Positions 1 to 7,465 of a stretch of 18,450 bases of DNA are shown piece by piece (the stretch's first letter is position 1; every line of letters begins with the position of its first letter). Both the position numbers and the translations under genes were made by a program. The notes under the pieces were generated by a model that worked only from the letters and a program-made list of their open reading frames with translations, had not been told where the DNA came from and did not search any database. Source of the stretch: Desulfobacteraceae bacterium UBA5616 (GTDB lineage: Bacteria > Desulfobacterota > Desulfobacteria > Desulfobacterales > UBA5616); the NCBI GenBank assembly GCA_002423615.1, contig DIKO01000010.1, positions 1 to 18,450 of the forward strand, written 5' to 3'.

Positions 1-31
1 AATTTAATTACGCTTTTTTTGGGTCAAGGTT

Positions 32-58
32 AACAACATGCAGTTGTTTTTATTTTTT
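32..58 (+). terminator. Possible weak Rho-independent terminator of an upstream gene
   Basis: Arms AACAAC (32-37) and GTTGTT (43-48) can pair around a 5-nt loop and run directly into a T-rich stretch (47-58, broken by a single A). The stem is only 6 bp and AT-rich, so it is weak. It would end whatever gene lies before the window and isolate the TonB operon that follows. Confidence 0.35.
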
Positions 59-139
59 AATGGCTTTAAAAAGACCCGCAGGGGTTTCAGATAACCCATG
101 TCGCTTGAACTTGCATGGAAAAGGCGGGGATTAAAAAAA

Positions 140-925
140 ATGAACAGACGGTGCGGTTTGAAATTCTGCAGCCTGTGTTTTTTCGGAATGATCGGTTTTC
201 TAACATGGCCCGGCGGTTTGAACGCGGAAAATTTCGCCGACCGGTTAAGAGCTCCGGTCAGGGAAACAGTTTCGATTCGAAAGGAAACGCAGGCGTCTTT
301 AGATCAATGGGGCCTGGAAAAAGAACAACTGGCCGCCGAGTATGACGCGCTGAAAAAACAGGTGGAAAGCCGGAAACTGGCGCAGGAAAATCTTAAAAAT
401 GAAATCTCCCTGCATGAATCCCGGGTCGCTCTTCTGGACAAGGAAGTCGCCGATGCATCCCGGATATCCGCGGAAATTCAGCCCTTCCTGAAAGAAGTCC
501 ATGGCCGGCTGAATCAATTGGTCCGGGACGGCCTGCCGTTCCTGGTCCGGGAACGGGCTGACCGCCTTCATAATCTGCAGACGGTTCTGAAGGACCCGGG
601 AATCGCCGTGAGCGAAAAATTCAGAAAGCTCCTGGAGGCGGTGCAGATCGAGGCGGAGTATGGGAACACCGTTGAGGTTTATCCCCGGAAAATTGTAGTT
701 GACGGGAAGGAATTCAGGGCGGATATTTTTCGGCTGGGAAGGATTTCCTTGTTCTTTCAATCCATTGACCGTGAAACTGCGGGTTATTTTGATGCCGGCA
801 GCGGCCTTTGGGAGGTTCTGCCCGAAAAATACAACCGGGATATCGGCAGCGTCATTGAAATAGGATCCAAAAGGCGCCCTGTGGAACTGGTCAATCTGCC
901 CCTGGGAAGGATTTCAATCCGATGA
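140..925 (+). CDS. DUF3450 periplasmic coiled-coil protein of a TonB system
   Basis: Exported accessory protein of a TtpC-type TonB system; its biochemical role is not established. I chose the ATG at 140 (261 aa) over the in-frame ATG at 98 because a GGGGA Shine-Dalgarno-like stretch ends 9 nt before it and because a signal peptide then starts cleanly: basic MNRR, a hydrophobic core, and a likely cleavage after GLNA near residue 29. The next ~85 residues are Lys/Glu/Leu-rich with a coiled-coil look (e.g. EKEQLAAEYDALKKQ). After it come a conserved-looking EIQPFLKEVHGRLNQL segment and a beta-rich C-terminal domain from about residue 175. The gene is first in the operon and its TGA overlaps the next ATG (922-925). 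DUF3450 next to an extended ExbB-like protein is the usual arrangement in marine and delta-proteobacterial TonB2-like clusters. Family assignment is from recognition, not a search. Confidence 0.85.
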   Translation: MNRRCGLKFCSLCFFGMIGFLTWPGGLNAENFADRLRAPVRETVSIRKETQASLDQWGLEKEQLAAEYDALKKQVESRKLAQENLKNEISLHESRVALLDKEVADASRISAEIQPFLKEVHGRLNQLVRDGLPFLVRERADRLHNLQTVLKDPGIAVSEKFRKLLEAVQIEAEYGNTVEVYPRKIVVDGKEFRADIFRLGRISLFFQSIDRETAGYFDAGSGLWEVLPEKYNRDIGSVIEIGSKRRPVELVNLPLGRISIR

Positions 926-2361
926 AGAAAATGACGGTGACGGGAATATGGGTCCTTCTGGTTCTGGGGGTGACTCTGTTTTACGCACAGGCGGCGGATA
1001 TGCGGGAAACAGAGCGGGCTGTTCAGGAAAAAAAGAATGCGCTGATGAAAAAAGCAACCGAGGAAAAGCACCGGGCGGTAAAAGAGGCGAGAGAGACCCG
1101 GCTGCGGATATTGTCCGATAAAAATGCCCTGACCGATGCCGTCCGGAAATTGAAAGACGAGGCAGAACGCCTCGATCGGGAAAACCAGGCCCTGGCCTTG
1201 ACAAAGGAAAAGCTCGTTGAAAAGGAAAAGGAACTCAACAGCCGCCTGGGGGAAGTGGATTCGGTCATTCACGAACTGGTCGGCGTGATCCGGGTCAATG
1301 CCGGAGATCTCGACGGCCTTCTCGACCAGAATCTGCAATCGGCCCTTTTGCCTGAGAGGGGCGATCGCCTCAAGGCCATGAAGGAAAAAACGGCCTTTCC
1401 CGGGATGGAGGACATCCGTTACCTGGTTGATCTGTATTTCGATGAAATCGGGCGTTCCGGAGAGGTCCGGATTGAAAAAGGAACAATGATCCGCAGAAAC
1501 GGAGAGGAAATCACGGGAAATATTCTGGCGATAGGAAATTTCACCGCTGCCTACCGTCTGGAAAGCGAAACCGGGTTTTTAACTTACTCCCCTTCGGACC
1601 GCCGCCTGTCCGCACTGCCAAAACTTCCTCCGGCAAACTTCAGACGGAGCATTAACCAATACATGGCGGGGAAGTCCTTGGATGTGCCGGTGGATGTTTC
1701 AAGGGGAGGGGCACTGCGGCAGTTGACCCATCATGTGACCTTCACGGAGCAGATCGGAAGGGGAGGCCCCATCGTATGGCCTATTCTGGCCATCATGGCC
1801 CTTGCCGTTGTCTTGATCTGCGAAAGGGTTTATTTCCTCTCCCGGAAGAAAATGGGCGGGGAAACTTTTGTGGGAGAAGCCATTGCGCTGGCTTCCCGGG
1901 AGAAATGGGATGAATTAAAGACATTCTGCGAGCAGCACCGGCCGAAACCTCTGGCCAATATCATTCTTTCAGGTTTAAAATTCAGACACTCGAACCGGGA
2001 GGACATGGAAAACGCCGTTCAGGAGACCATATTGCGCGAAATTCCGCCCATGGAAAGATTTCTGTCCACTCTGGGCATGCTGGCGACCATCGAGCCGCTG
2101 CTGGGTCTTTTGGGGACCGTCACCGGCATGATCAACACCTTTAATGTCATCACCTACTACGGCAGCGGAGACCCGAGAATGATGTCCGCGGGCATTTCCG
2201 AGGCCCTGGTGACCACGATGCTGGGGTTGATGGCGGCAATTCCCATCATGTTCGTACACACGCTGTTGAGCCGGCGGGTTGAGAATATGATCGGTGAAAT
2301 GGAGGAAAAAGCCGTATCCTTCATCAATACGGTGTACAAGACAAGGTTCGGTCATGGTTGA
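922..2361 (+). CDS. ttpC: TtpC-like extended ExbB/MotA/TolQ proton channel protein
   Basis: Inner-membrane component of a TonB complex, expected to work with ExbB, ExbD and TonB encoded downstream to convert proton-motive force into movement of TonB. The 479-aa protein has an N-terminal signal/anchor (about 1-25), a charged coiled coil (about 26-120), a periplasmic beta-rich region (about 165-250), then the MotA/TolQ/ExbB core. Its membrane segments are near 284-306 (IVWPILAIMALAVVLICERV), 382-407 and 429-451. The core carries the family motif EPLLGLLGTVTGMI near 391-404 and GISEALVTTMLGL near 424-436. Ordinary ExbB is about 200-250 aa, so the extra ~270 residues mark it as the TtpC type described in Vibrio TonB2 systems. 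The start overlaps the DUF3450 stop as ATGA; its stop overlaps the following exbB start by 8 nt. The periplasmic region resembles the DUF3450 C-terminus (see findings). Confidence 0.85.
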   Translation: MKKMTVTGIWVLLVLGVTLFYAQAADMRETERAVQEKKNALMKKATEEKHRAVKEARETRLRILSDKNALTDAVRKLKDEAERLDRENQALALTKEKLVEKEKELNSRLGEVDSVIHELVGVIRVNAGDLDGLLDQNLQSALLPERGDRLKAMKEKTAFPGMEDIRYLVDLYFDEIGRSGEVRIEKGTMIRRNGEEITGNILAIGNFTAAYRLESETGFLTYSPSDRRLSALPKLPPANFRRSINQYMAGKSLDVPVDVSRGGALRQLTHHVTFTEQIGRGGPIVWPILAIMALAVVLICERVYFLSRKKMGGETFVGEAIALASREKWDELKTFCEQHRPKPLANIILSGLKFRHSNREDMENAVQETILREIPPMERFLSTLGMLATIEPLLGLLGTVTGMINTFNVITYYGSGDPRMMSAGISEALVTTMLGLMAAIPIMFVHTLLSRRVENMIGEMEEKAVSFINTVYKTRFGHG

Positions 2362-2965
2362 GGCGGTTTATGATTATCTGTATGCCATGGGCGATTATTT
2401 TGCCGGAGGCGGGCCGGTTATGGTCCCTCTGGCCATGGTTTCCCTGGTGATGTGGGTGCTGATCATCAACCGGGCGGTATTTTTCAGAAAACTCTACCGG
2501 CACAACATGAGCCGCGAACTGGCCGGGGAACTGGTCCGCAACAACCGGACGCCGGATTTTCAGATATACCGGGGTGCGGTTTCCCTGTTTGTCGCGGAAT
2601 TTTTAAAAAAAAGGAGCAACGTTTCCGAACTCGATGCCTGCATCCTGGATGAAGTGGTCATGTCTCTCACGGCATCACTGGACAGATACCTGGCCGTCAT
2701 CGGGGTACTTGCCGGAATCGCACCTCTTCTGGGCCTGCTGGGCACGGTTCTGGGGATGGTGAGCACCTTTGAAATCATATCCCATTTCGGAACGGGAAAT
2801 GCGCGGGCCCTGTCAGGCGGGATTTCCGAGGCCCTGATCACCACCGAGACCGGTCTTCTGGTGGCCATCCCCGGTTTGTATATGAGCAATTTTCTTAAAC
2901 GAAGGGCGGAACGGTTGAAGCAGCGGATTGCCTCGGTGGGGATGTATCTCAAACAATATGTGTAA
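2354..2965 (+). CDS. exbB: ExbB/TolQ-type proton channel subunit
   Basis: Second MotA/TolQ/ExbB-family protein of the operon, with the normal short ExbB architecture: 203 aa from the ATG at 2354. The open frame extends upstream to 2294, but those codons lie inside the preceding gene, and the ATG at 2354 gives an 8-nt overlap with its TGA (2359-2361), typical of translational coupling. Membrane segments lie near residues 19-41 (GPVMVPLAMVSLVMWVLIIN), 113-138 and 160-182. The family motifs are IAPLLGLLGTVLGMVSTFE and SGGISEALITTETGLL, parallel to those in the TtpC-like protein. With ExbD it would form the proton-conducting pentamer/dimer complex in the inner membrane. Having two ExbB-like proteins, one long and one short, is characteristic of TtpC-containing systems. 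Confidence 0.9.
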   Translation: MVEAVYDYLYAMGDYFAGGGPVMVPLAMVSLVMWVLIINRAVFFRKLYRHNMSRELAGELVRNNRTPDFQIYRGAVSLFVAEFLKKRSNVSELDACILDEVVMSLTASLDRYLAVIGVLAGIAPLLGLLGTVLGMVSTFEIISHFGTGNARALSGGISEALITTETGLLVAIPGLYMSNFLKRRAERLKQRIASVGMYLKQYV

Positions 2966-2991
2966 ATCAGGTTAATACCCGGAGACAGCGG

Positions 2992-3414
2992 ATGTTAAAC
3001 ATTACGGGGGCCAGAAAGGCCAAACGCCAGGGGGTGGACCTCAACATGGCGCCGTTGATCGATATGGTTTTTCTTCTGTTGATTTTTTTTCTGGTCACCA
3101 CCAGTTTCGTCAAGGAATCCGGGGTGGATGTCAACCGGCCCACCGCCGTCACGGCGGTCAGCCGGGAAAAATCCACCATCATCGTCGGTATCACCCCGGA
3201 CAACAAGGTGTTTATGGATAAACGGGAGATCGATGTCCGGGCGGTCCGGGCCAACGTGGAGCGGTCTCTGGCGGAGAATCCCGAGGGGAATGTGGTGATC
3301 GTGGCGGATGAAGCCAGCCGTACCGGCGTGGTGATTTCGGTTCTGGACGGGTGCAAACTGGCCGGGGCCGAAAATGTTTCCATCGCGGCCAGGCAGCCGT
3401 CGGAAAATGAATAA
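2992..3414 (+). CDS. exbD: ExbD/TolR biopolymer transport protein
   Basis: 140-aa ExbD/TolR family protein: a short basic cytoplasmic N-terminus, one membrane helix (about 22-41, LIDMVFLLLIFFLVTT) and a periplasmic C-terminal domain. Asp24 within NMAPLIDMVF is the conserved membrane aspartate that carries protons in ExbD/TolR proteins (known for the family). A GGAGA stretch at 2981-2985 precedes the ATG at a good distance. It is 26 nt after exbB, the only non-overlapping junction in the operon. The last codons overlap the tonB start by 8 nt. The periplasmic part (ITPDNKVFMDKREIDVRAV...VVIVADEASRTGVVISVLDGC) fits the typical ExbD fold. Confidence 0.92.
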   Translation: MLNITGARKAKRQGVDLNMAPLIDMVFLLLIFFLVTTSFVKESGVDVNRPTAVTAVSREKSTIIVGITPDNKVFMDKREIDVRAVRANVERSLAENPEGNVVIVADEASRTGVVISVLDGCKLAGAENVSIAARQPSENE

Positions 3415-4126
3415 GGGAAATAAGGTTTTGGGGTGGTTTGCGGGGGTCAACAATAAAACCGGTTGGGGGTATGCCCTGATCCTTTCCATGGTCTTGAATG
3501 CGGCACTTTTCAGACTCATGCCCGGACTCATCTCTAAAGCCCCGGAAAGGAAAAGCACGCCTTTATCCGTGGCGCCGGTCAATTTTATTCGAATCGGAAC
3601 GGCACCTGAACCGGAGACCGGGAGAACCTCCCGGAAAGAAAAAACCGCGGATCAAAAAACGGAAAAACAGATCCCCAAAGCCTTGATTCCCCAAAATTTC
3701 ACGCAAAAGCTCGAATTTCCATTTGATATCAACCCACAACTGCCCCAGGCGCCGGGAAATATCCCCATCCTTTTTATGGAAAAATATGCGGTTGACGGCC
3801 GAAAGGCTCATGGTCCGGCGGGCCTGGACGCCTATGGACCGGGTGAAATCGATCATCCCATTACCCCCCTGGTCCGGGTCCCTCCGGTTTATCCCATGCG
3901 GGCCAGGAGATTGGGGATTGAAGGTTTTGTCAAGGTCAGGATGCTGGTGTCCCCGGAAGGCCTTGTGGAAAAAACGGAGATACTGGATGCGCAGCCGCAG
4001 GGTGTTTTTGAAAAAAGTGTTTTGCAGTGCACCGCTTCCTGGCGCTTTTCTCCGGGGACTCTCGACGGCCTTCCGGTCAAGACCTTTGTGACCACAACCA
4101 TCCGGTTCAATCTTGAAGATGAATAA
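3407..4126 (+). CDS. tonB: TonB family energy-transducing protein
   Basis: Energy transducer that spans the periplasm and contacts TonB-dependent receptors. The start is placed at the ATG at 3407 inside the end of exbD (the octamer ATGAATAA holds both the exbD stop and this start), giving 239 aa; an upstream in-frame ATG at 3374 lies deeper in exbD. An N-terminal membrane anchor is near residues 20-39 (GYALILSMVLNAALFRLMPG). A charged, moderately Pro-rich linker follows, and then a TonB C-terminal domain (about 155-239) with VPPVYPMRARRLGIEGFVKV, the VSPEGLVEKTEIL strand and ASWRFSPG near the end. The linker lacks the long Pro-Glu/Pro-Lys repeats of E. coli TonB, as in TonB2-type proteins. 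The next gene overlaps its stop by 8 nt. Confidence 0.9.
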   Translation: MNKGNKVLGWFAGVNNKTGWGYALILSMVLNAALFRLMPGLISKAPERKSTPLSVAPVNFIRIGTAPEPETGRTSRKEKTADQKTEKQIPKALIPQNFTQKLEFPFDINPQLPQAPGNIPILFMEKYAVDGRKAHGPAGLDAYGPGEIDHPITPLVRVPPVYPMRARRLGIEGFVKVRMLVSPEGLVEKTEILDAQPQGVFEKSVLQCTASWRFSPGTLDGLPVKTFVTTTIRFNLEDE

Positions 4127-5444
4127 ACAAAAACGGGTTCCAGGAATTGATTTTCAGGTAAAAGGGTTTTGCCTTCCGGCATTTTTCATCATCGCCCTTT
4201 TTTTGGGGTCGCCGGTTTGGTCCCAGGAAAAAACGAAAGAAGAGACCGTGCCCCCTGCCATTGCACGGGAACTCAATGCCGTATATGAATTGCTTGAAAA
4301 CGATAAGGCCTGGGAAGCTCTTGACAGGCTTGCCGCATTGAAGAAAAAGGAGGGTGGTCATTACCTGATTTCATTTGCCCTGGGCAATTGTTACATGACC
4401 GTGGAGCGATATTCCCGGGCCCGGGACGCCTATTTGGAAACACTGGACAAATCCCCTTCCTATGCACCGGCCTGGTTCAATCTGGCGAAAAGTTATTTTG
4501 AATTAAAACAGTACGGGCTTGCCGGCGACGCCTTTGTCCGTTCCGCCGACCTGTCGCCTCGAAAAAATCCGGAAACCCTTTATTATGCCGGTGCCGCCTA
4601 TTTCAACGGAAACAACCCCCGAAAAGCCCTTCAGATTTTCGATCAGCTGTTGTCTGATAACCCCCGCGAGGTCAAAGCGGAGTGGAAGGCCACCCTGGTT
4701 CAGGTTCTGCTGGCCGTTCAACAGAACGGGCGGGCCCTGACCCTCATGGAGGAACTGGCTGAAACCACCACAGGCCCTCAGAAAAAACAGTGGCGTGAAG
4801 CCCTTCTGCACCAGTATCTGACCCTCCACAACCATCAACAGGCCCTGAATTTGGTCCGGACGCTCACCCGGGAGGACCCCCTGGAACCCAGATGGTGGAA
4901 AGGACTGGTTCACATCCACCTTCTCGCGAATCAGCAGGAAGAAGCCCTGGCAGCCCTGATGGTGTACACCCGTCTTAAAGAACCGGATGCCGAAGAAAAA
5001 AAACTATTGGCGGATTTATCCCTTTCCGTCGGTATTCCGGCCCAGTCCTTAGAAGTACTGGAAAAAATTCTGGATGACGGCTGGGACAGGGATGCTGTAA
5101 AAAAAACTGTCCATTGCCATATCCTGCTTCAACAGCCGCAAAAGGCGCTGGAATGGGTGGAGAAGGGAATTTCCCGCGACCCCGGAGATAAAGACTTTTT
5201 GATGCTGAAGGGGAGCCTTCTGTTCTCCATGAAATCCTACGATAAGGCCATTATGGCATTTAATGCCGCTGTCCAGAGGGATGAAGCCATGGGTGAGGCC
5301 TGGCTCATGCTGGGGTATTCCGCCTGGTATGCTGAAAAACCGGATATCGCCGTAAATGCCATGGAAAAAGCCCTTCATTTCGATCCCCAGAAAAACCGGG
5401 CCCGGGAGGCTCTGCAGCGTCTGAAGGCCGGGGACGGGTCATGA
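4119..5444 (+). CDS. Exported TPR-repeat protein of the TonB operon
   Basis: 441-aa tetratricopeptide protein, last gene of the TonB operon. I chose the ATG at 4119 over a TTG two codons earlier because it uses the same ATGAATAA start/stop overlap as the exbD-tonB junction. An N-terminal signal peptide is visible (basic start, FCLPAFFIIALFLGSPVWS, cleavage probably after WS near residue 34). From about residue 50 to the C-terminus there are repeated helical pairs with TPR-like signatures such as ALGNCYMTVERYSRARDAYLE, APAWFNLAKSYFELKQYGLA, YYAGAAYFNGNNPRKALQIF and AWLMLGYSAWYAEKPDIAVNAMEKAL. TPR proteins at this position in TtpC-type clusters are known, but their role is not settled. A scaffold function between the TonB complex and periplasmic or outer-membrane partners is my inference. 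Confidence 0.85.
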   Translation: MNKQKRVPGIDFQVKGFCLPAFFIIALFLGSPVWSQEKTKEETVPPAIARELNAVYELLENDKAWEALDRLAALKKKEGGHYLISFALGNCYMTVERYSRARDAYLETLDKSPSYAPAWFNLAKSYFELKQYGLAGDAFVRSADLSPRKNPETLYYAGAAYFNGNNPRKALQIFDQLLSDNPREVKAEWKATLVQVLLAVQQNGRALTLMEELAETTTGPQKKQWREALLHQYLTLHNHQQALNLVRTLTREDPLEPRWWKGLVHIHLLANQQEEALAALMVYTRLKEPDAEEKKLLADLSLSVGIPAQSLEVLEKILDDGWDRDAVKKTVHCHILLQQPQKALEWVEKGISRDPGDKDFLMLKGSLLFSMKSYDKAIMAFNAAVQRDEAMGEAWLMLGYSAWYAEKPDIAVNAMEKALHFDPQKNRAREALQRLKAGDGS

Positions 5445-6297
5445 TGATCCAGAAGGACCGGCGTGGTTTTTGCCGGTCCCTGTAAGGCGGGAAGTGGGTT
5501 ACCCCTAAAACGAATCCAGGATGGTCTGTTTTTTTCCGGCTGTACTCATCCGGGGTGATGAGGCCCTTTTCCAAAAGATCGTTCAGCTTTGCCAGTTTCT
5601 GTTCGATATCGTTTGGACCCGGGGTAGAACCCCGGTTTTCAGAAGGATTCCGTATCCTTTGGGCCTCGTCGCCGATGTCGCCGGGTGGGGGGGAAATGCC
5701 CAGAAGCCGGCCGATGAAACTGAACAGCTTCTTGATTCCTTTCCATATTTTGGGCAAAAACCAGATCATGAAAAAAATAAAGAAGATCAGCAGGAGGGTA
5801 AAAAGGTAGGGGTGATTTAAGGCCGTCCAGAGACCTGTTACCGCCAGAACGTCTTCCAGAATGGAAGCCGTCCAGTTGCTGAAAGGCTCGGGAGACGCAT
5901 TGATCATCACCCGGGTCCCGGCTTTAGTGGCATGGGTCCCGGCTGCAATTGCGCCTCCGACAATGGCCGCGGCCAGAGCCGCCGGCGGATTGACCTCTCC
6001 GGTCATGCCGAAGGCCAGCAATGCGCCGGCGGGAATGCGGATAAACGTATGGATGGAGTCCCAGGCGGTGTCCACGCCCGGAACCTTGTCGGCAAAGAAT
6101 TCCACCCCATACATCAGGCCGGCGGCCATGATGACCAGGGGATCGGAAAGGATCATGAGATCGGGGGGAAGTGCAAGAGCCCCCATGTTTTGTCCGATTC
6201 CCAGCACCAGAAGGGTGGCGTAAAGATTGATGCCGCTGGCCCATGACGCGCCCATGGCCATTGAAATGGTATGAATGACCTGGTCGAGGTGTTCCAT
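5305..6297 (-). CDS. DUF4126 membrane protein with SHOCT-like tail, probably frameshifted at its 3' end
   Basis: Membrane protein of unknown function. The ATG at 6297 shares its last base with the TAA of the upstream DUF2284 gene (TAATG), so the longer open frame to 6459 is not used. Residues 1-155 match my recollection of DUF4126: Gly/Ala-rich membrane segments, ASGINLYATLLVLGIGQ, FFADKVPGVDTAWDSIHTF, and GGAIAAGTHATKAGTR. A strong helix follows (about 163-182, YLFTLLLIFFIFFMIWFLP). The C-terminus has a short SHOCT-like helical hairpin (DIEQKLAKLNDLLEKGLITPDEYSRKK, about 230-256). As written, the frame continues after KK for 74 more residues of low-complexity, Pro/Arg-rich sequence and runs 140 nt antisense into the TPR gene. 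One base fewer in the A7 run (5529-5535) would give a 263-aa protein ending QTILDSF with a stop at 5505, the normal SHOCT ending. I take 5505 as the ancestral end. Confidence 0.75.
   Translation of the reverse strand: MEHLDQVIHTISMAMGASWASGINLYATLLVLGIGQNMGALALPPDLMILSDPLVIMAAGLMYGVEFFADKVPGVDTAWDSIHTFIRIPAGALLAFGMTGEVNPPAALAAAIVGGAIAAGTHATKAGTRVMINASPEPFSNWTASILEDVLAVTGLWTALNHPYLFTLLLIFFIFFMIWFLPKIWKGIKKLFSFIGRLLGISPPPGDIGDEAQRIRNPSENRGSTPGPNDIEQKLAKLNDLLEKGLITPDEYSRKKTDHPGFVLGVTHFPPYRDRQKPRRSFWIIMTRPRPSDAAEPPGPGFSGDRNEGLFPWHLRRYPVFQHTRRNTPA
5455..5479. terminator. Perfect 8-bp hairpin between convergent genes, possible bidirectional terminator
   Basis: GGACCGGC (5455-5462) and GCCGGTCC (5472-5479) form a GC-rich 8-bp stem with a 9-nt loop, 10 nt after the TPR gene stop and 25 nt beyond the natural-looking stop of the convergent DUF4126 gene (5505). 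There is no T-tract after the stem on either strand, so intrinsic termination would be weak; it could instead stabilise the 3' ends. Confidence 0.4.
5529..5535 (-). other. A7 homopolymer frameshift site in the DUF4126-SHOCT gene
   Basis: On the coding strand the sequence is CGG, seven A residues, CAGACC. With seven A the frame reads KKTDHPGF and runs on for 74 codons after KK. With six A it reads KKQTILDSF and stops at 5505-5507. This can be a sequencing or assembly error, a true mutation, or phase-variable slippage; the sequence alone does not decide. Confidence 0.6.
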
Positions 6298-6944
6298 TAT
6301 TGCACGATCACGATGCCGGTCAGGGTGCCCTTGGGAATCTGATGGGGTTTGGCATTGCTGCCGATGGGAAAAATATCCCAGCCCACCCGGGTCACCAGTT
6401 GATAGACATCGATCCCCACGGCTTCCATGGAGGGCCTGCTCAACAGAGGAAAACGGCACCTCCGGCCCTCCAGGGCCTGGCAGTTTTCCTGCCGGGAACA
6501 GAAGCTGTGACGGCAGGAACCGGCGCCGAATCCGAAGGCCAGATAATGACCGTCGTAAAATGCCATGGATTCCACCTCGGTTACGATTTTAAAGACTTCC
6601 TGGTAGGCGTCGATGCGCTCTTTAATGGTGGTCTTGTCCCTGACAATGATCTCGGAGGGGACTTCCTTGATGAACAAGACGGCCCATTGATACTGCTGGA
6701 GAATTTTTCTCAGTTTTTTGGGTTTCAACGTGTGCGGCGGGCAGTGGGCGCTGGCGCCGTATCCGAAGCACCTGGGAATCTGGCATTTCAGGGTCACTCT
6801 GTCATCCACCGTGATATCGGAAACCTGGACCACGGCTGATCTGGAAGCGCCCAGTGCGACGGCTCTTGCCCTGTATTTTTCAAGGTCCCGGGGAAGCCTG
6901 GCTTCTTTCATGTCCAGAGTGATTTTTTCGACGGTTTCTTCCAT
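6297..6944 (-). CDS. Cys-rich DUF2284 putative metal-binding protein
   Basis: 215-aa soluble protein that fits DUF2284, a family annotated as predicted metal-binding and without established function. Seven cysteines are visible: Cys54, Cys59 and Cys68 in CQIPRCFGYGASAHCPPH, and Cys144, Cys149, Cys155 and Cys163 in CRHSFCSRQENCQALEGRRC. This pattern could hold one or two iron-sulfur clusters or other metal sites (inference). The CPPH motif and the C-terminal GIDVYQLVTRVGWDIFPIG are typical of the family. An AGGAG Shine-Dalgarno sits 6 nt before the ATG. Its stop overlaps the DUF4126 start by one base, so the two are very probably co-translated. It lies 99 nt downstream of the LpdD-like gene on the same strand. 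No promoter of its own was convincing. Confidence 0.8.
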   Translation of the reverse strand: MEETVEKITLDMKEARLPRDLEKYRARAVALGASRSAVVQVSDITVDDRVTLKCQIPRCFGYGASAHCPPHTLKPKKLRKILQQYQWAVLFIKEVPSEIIVRDKTTIKERIDAYQEVFKIVTEVESMAFYDGHYLAFGFGAGSCRHSFCSRQENCQALEGRRCRFPLLSRPSMEAVGIDVYQLVTRVGWDIFPIGSNAKPHQIPKGTLTGIVIVQ

Positions 6945-7043
6945 GTTTTCTCCTGTGTATCGCCTGTCGGTGCATGGATTCGATGGGGTCGGGTCTTGCC
7001 TGATTTTTCCACTATTTTAGCTGATTTGTCAAAGGGTTTCGCG

Positions 7044-7424
7044 TCATACCGCCTGCGTAAACCGGTCAATGATCAATGTGGTCAGGGTTTTACAATTTTC
7101 GATGACGTCCAGGATACCCTCTGGTCCGATGTCGTTCCAATGCATGCCGGCCGAGACCACAACGGTTTTGTTTAGCGCGGAGGCCAGCGAAAGTGCCATT
7201 TTTCTGGCCAGCTCATCCTCCTGATGACCGGAAAGGCAGATCACCGATGCCGAAGCGCTGATGCCCCCGGTATTTTTCGCGCTGGGCCGAGGACAGGCGA
7301 CGGCCACGGCCCCGATATGGGGCTTTTCACCCCCCCACAGGGCCACTAAAAGGTCGCATCCGATTAATTTGCAGAAAGCTTCGACATTATGTGCGGTCTT
7401 TTTTGTCGCGATGGTGAATTCCAT
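7044..7424 (-). CDS. Small protein resembling the LpdD prenylated-flavin chaperone family
   Basis: 126-aa protein. I chose the ATG at 7424: GGAG precedes it by about 7 nt and a promoter-like element lies 35-70 nt upstream. The open frame reaches 7550 but the extra 42 residues are not domain-like and would cover that promoter. Visible features are CDLLVALWGGEKPHIGAVAVA (about 23-43), a Ser/Thr-rich ISASASVICLSGHQEDELAR (about 55-74) and a C-terminal helix. The overall pattern, especially GG-x3-HIGAV and the SGHQEDELAR strand-helix, is what I associate with the PAC-like LpdD family linked to UbiD-type decarboxylases. This is recognition from memory with moderate confidence; no ubiD or ubiX is in the window. 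It is the first gene of a minus-strand set with DUF2284 and DUF4126 proteins. Confidence 0.65.
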   Translation of the reverse strand: MEFTIATKKTAHNVEAFCKLIGCDLLVALWGGEKPHIGAVAVACPRPSAKNTGGISASASVICLSGHQEDELARKMALSLASALNKTVVVSAGMHWNDIGPEGILDVIENCKTLTTLIIDRFTQAV

Positions 7425-7465
7425 TGCATGCTCCGGAAGTTGCGTCTGGAATGTTTCAGGGCTTG

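Noticed and set aside
1..139. Fur-box or strong promoter upstream of the TonB operon
   Set aside because: No GATAATGATAATCATTATC-like sequence is seen, and the only hexamer pairs are poor matches in AT-rich DNA.
5521..6246. Long plus-strand open frames opposite the DUF4126 gene
   Set aside because: They are low-complexity translations without a ribosome site or domain, and the minus strand has clear membrane-protein coding character.
7027..7032. TTGACA on the minus strand as the -35 of a DUF2284 promoter
   Set aside because: No -10-like hexamer at 16-18 nt; TAAAAT follows after only 7 nt.
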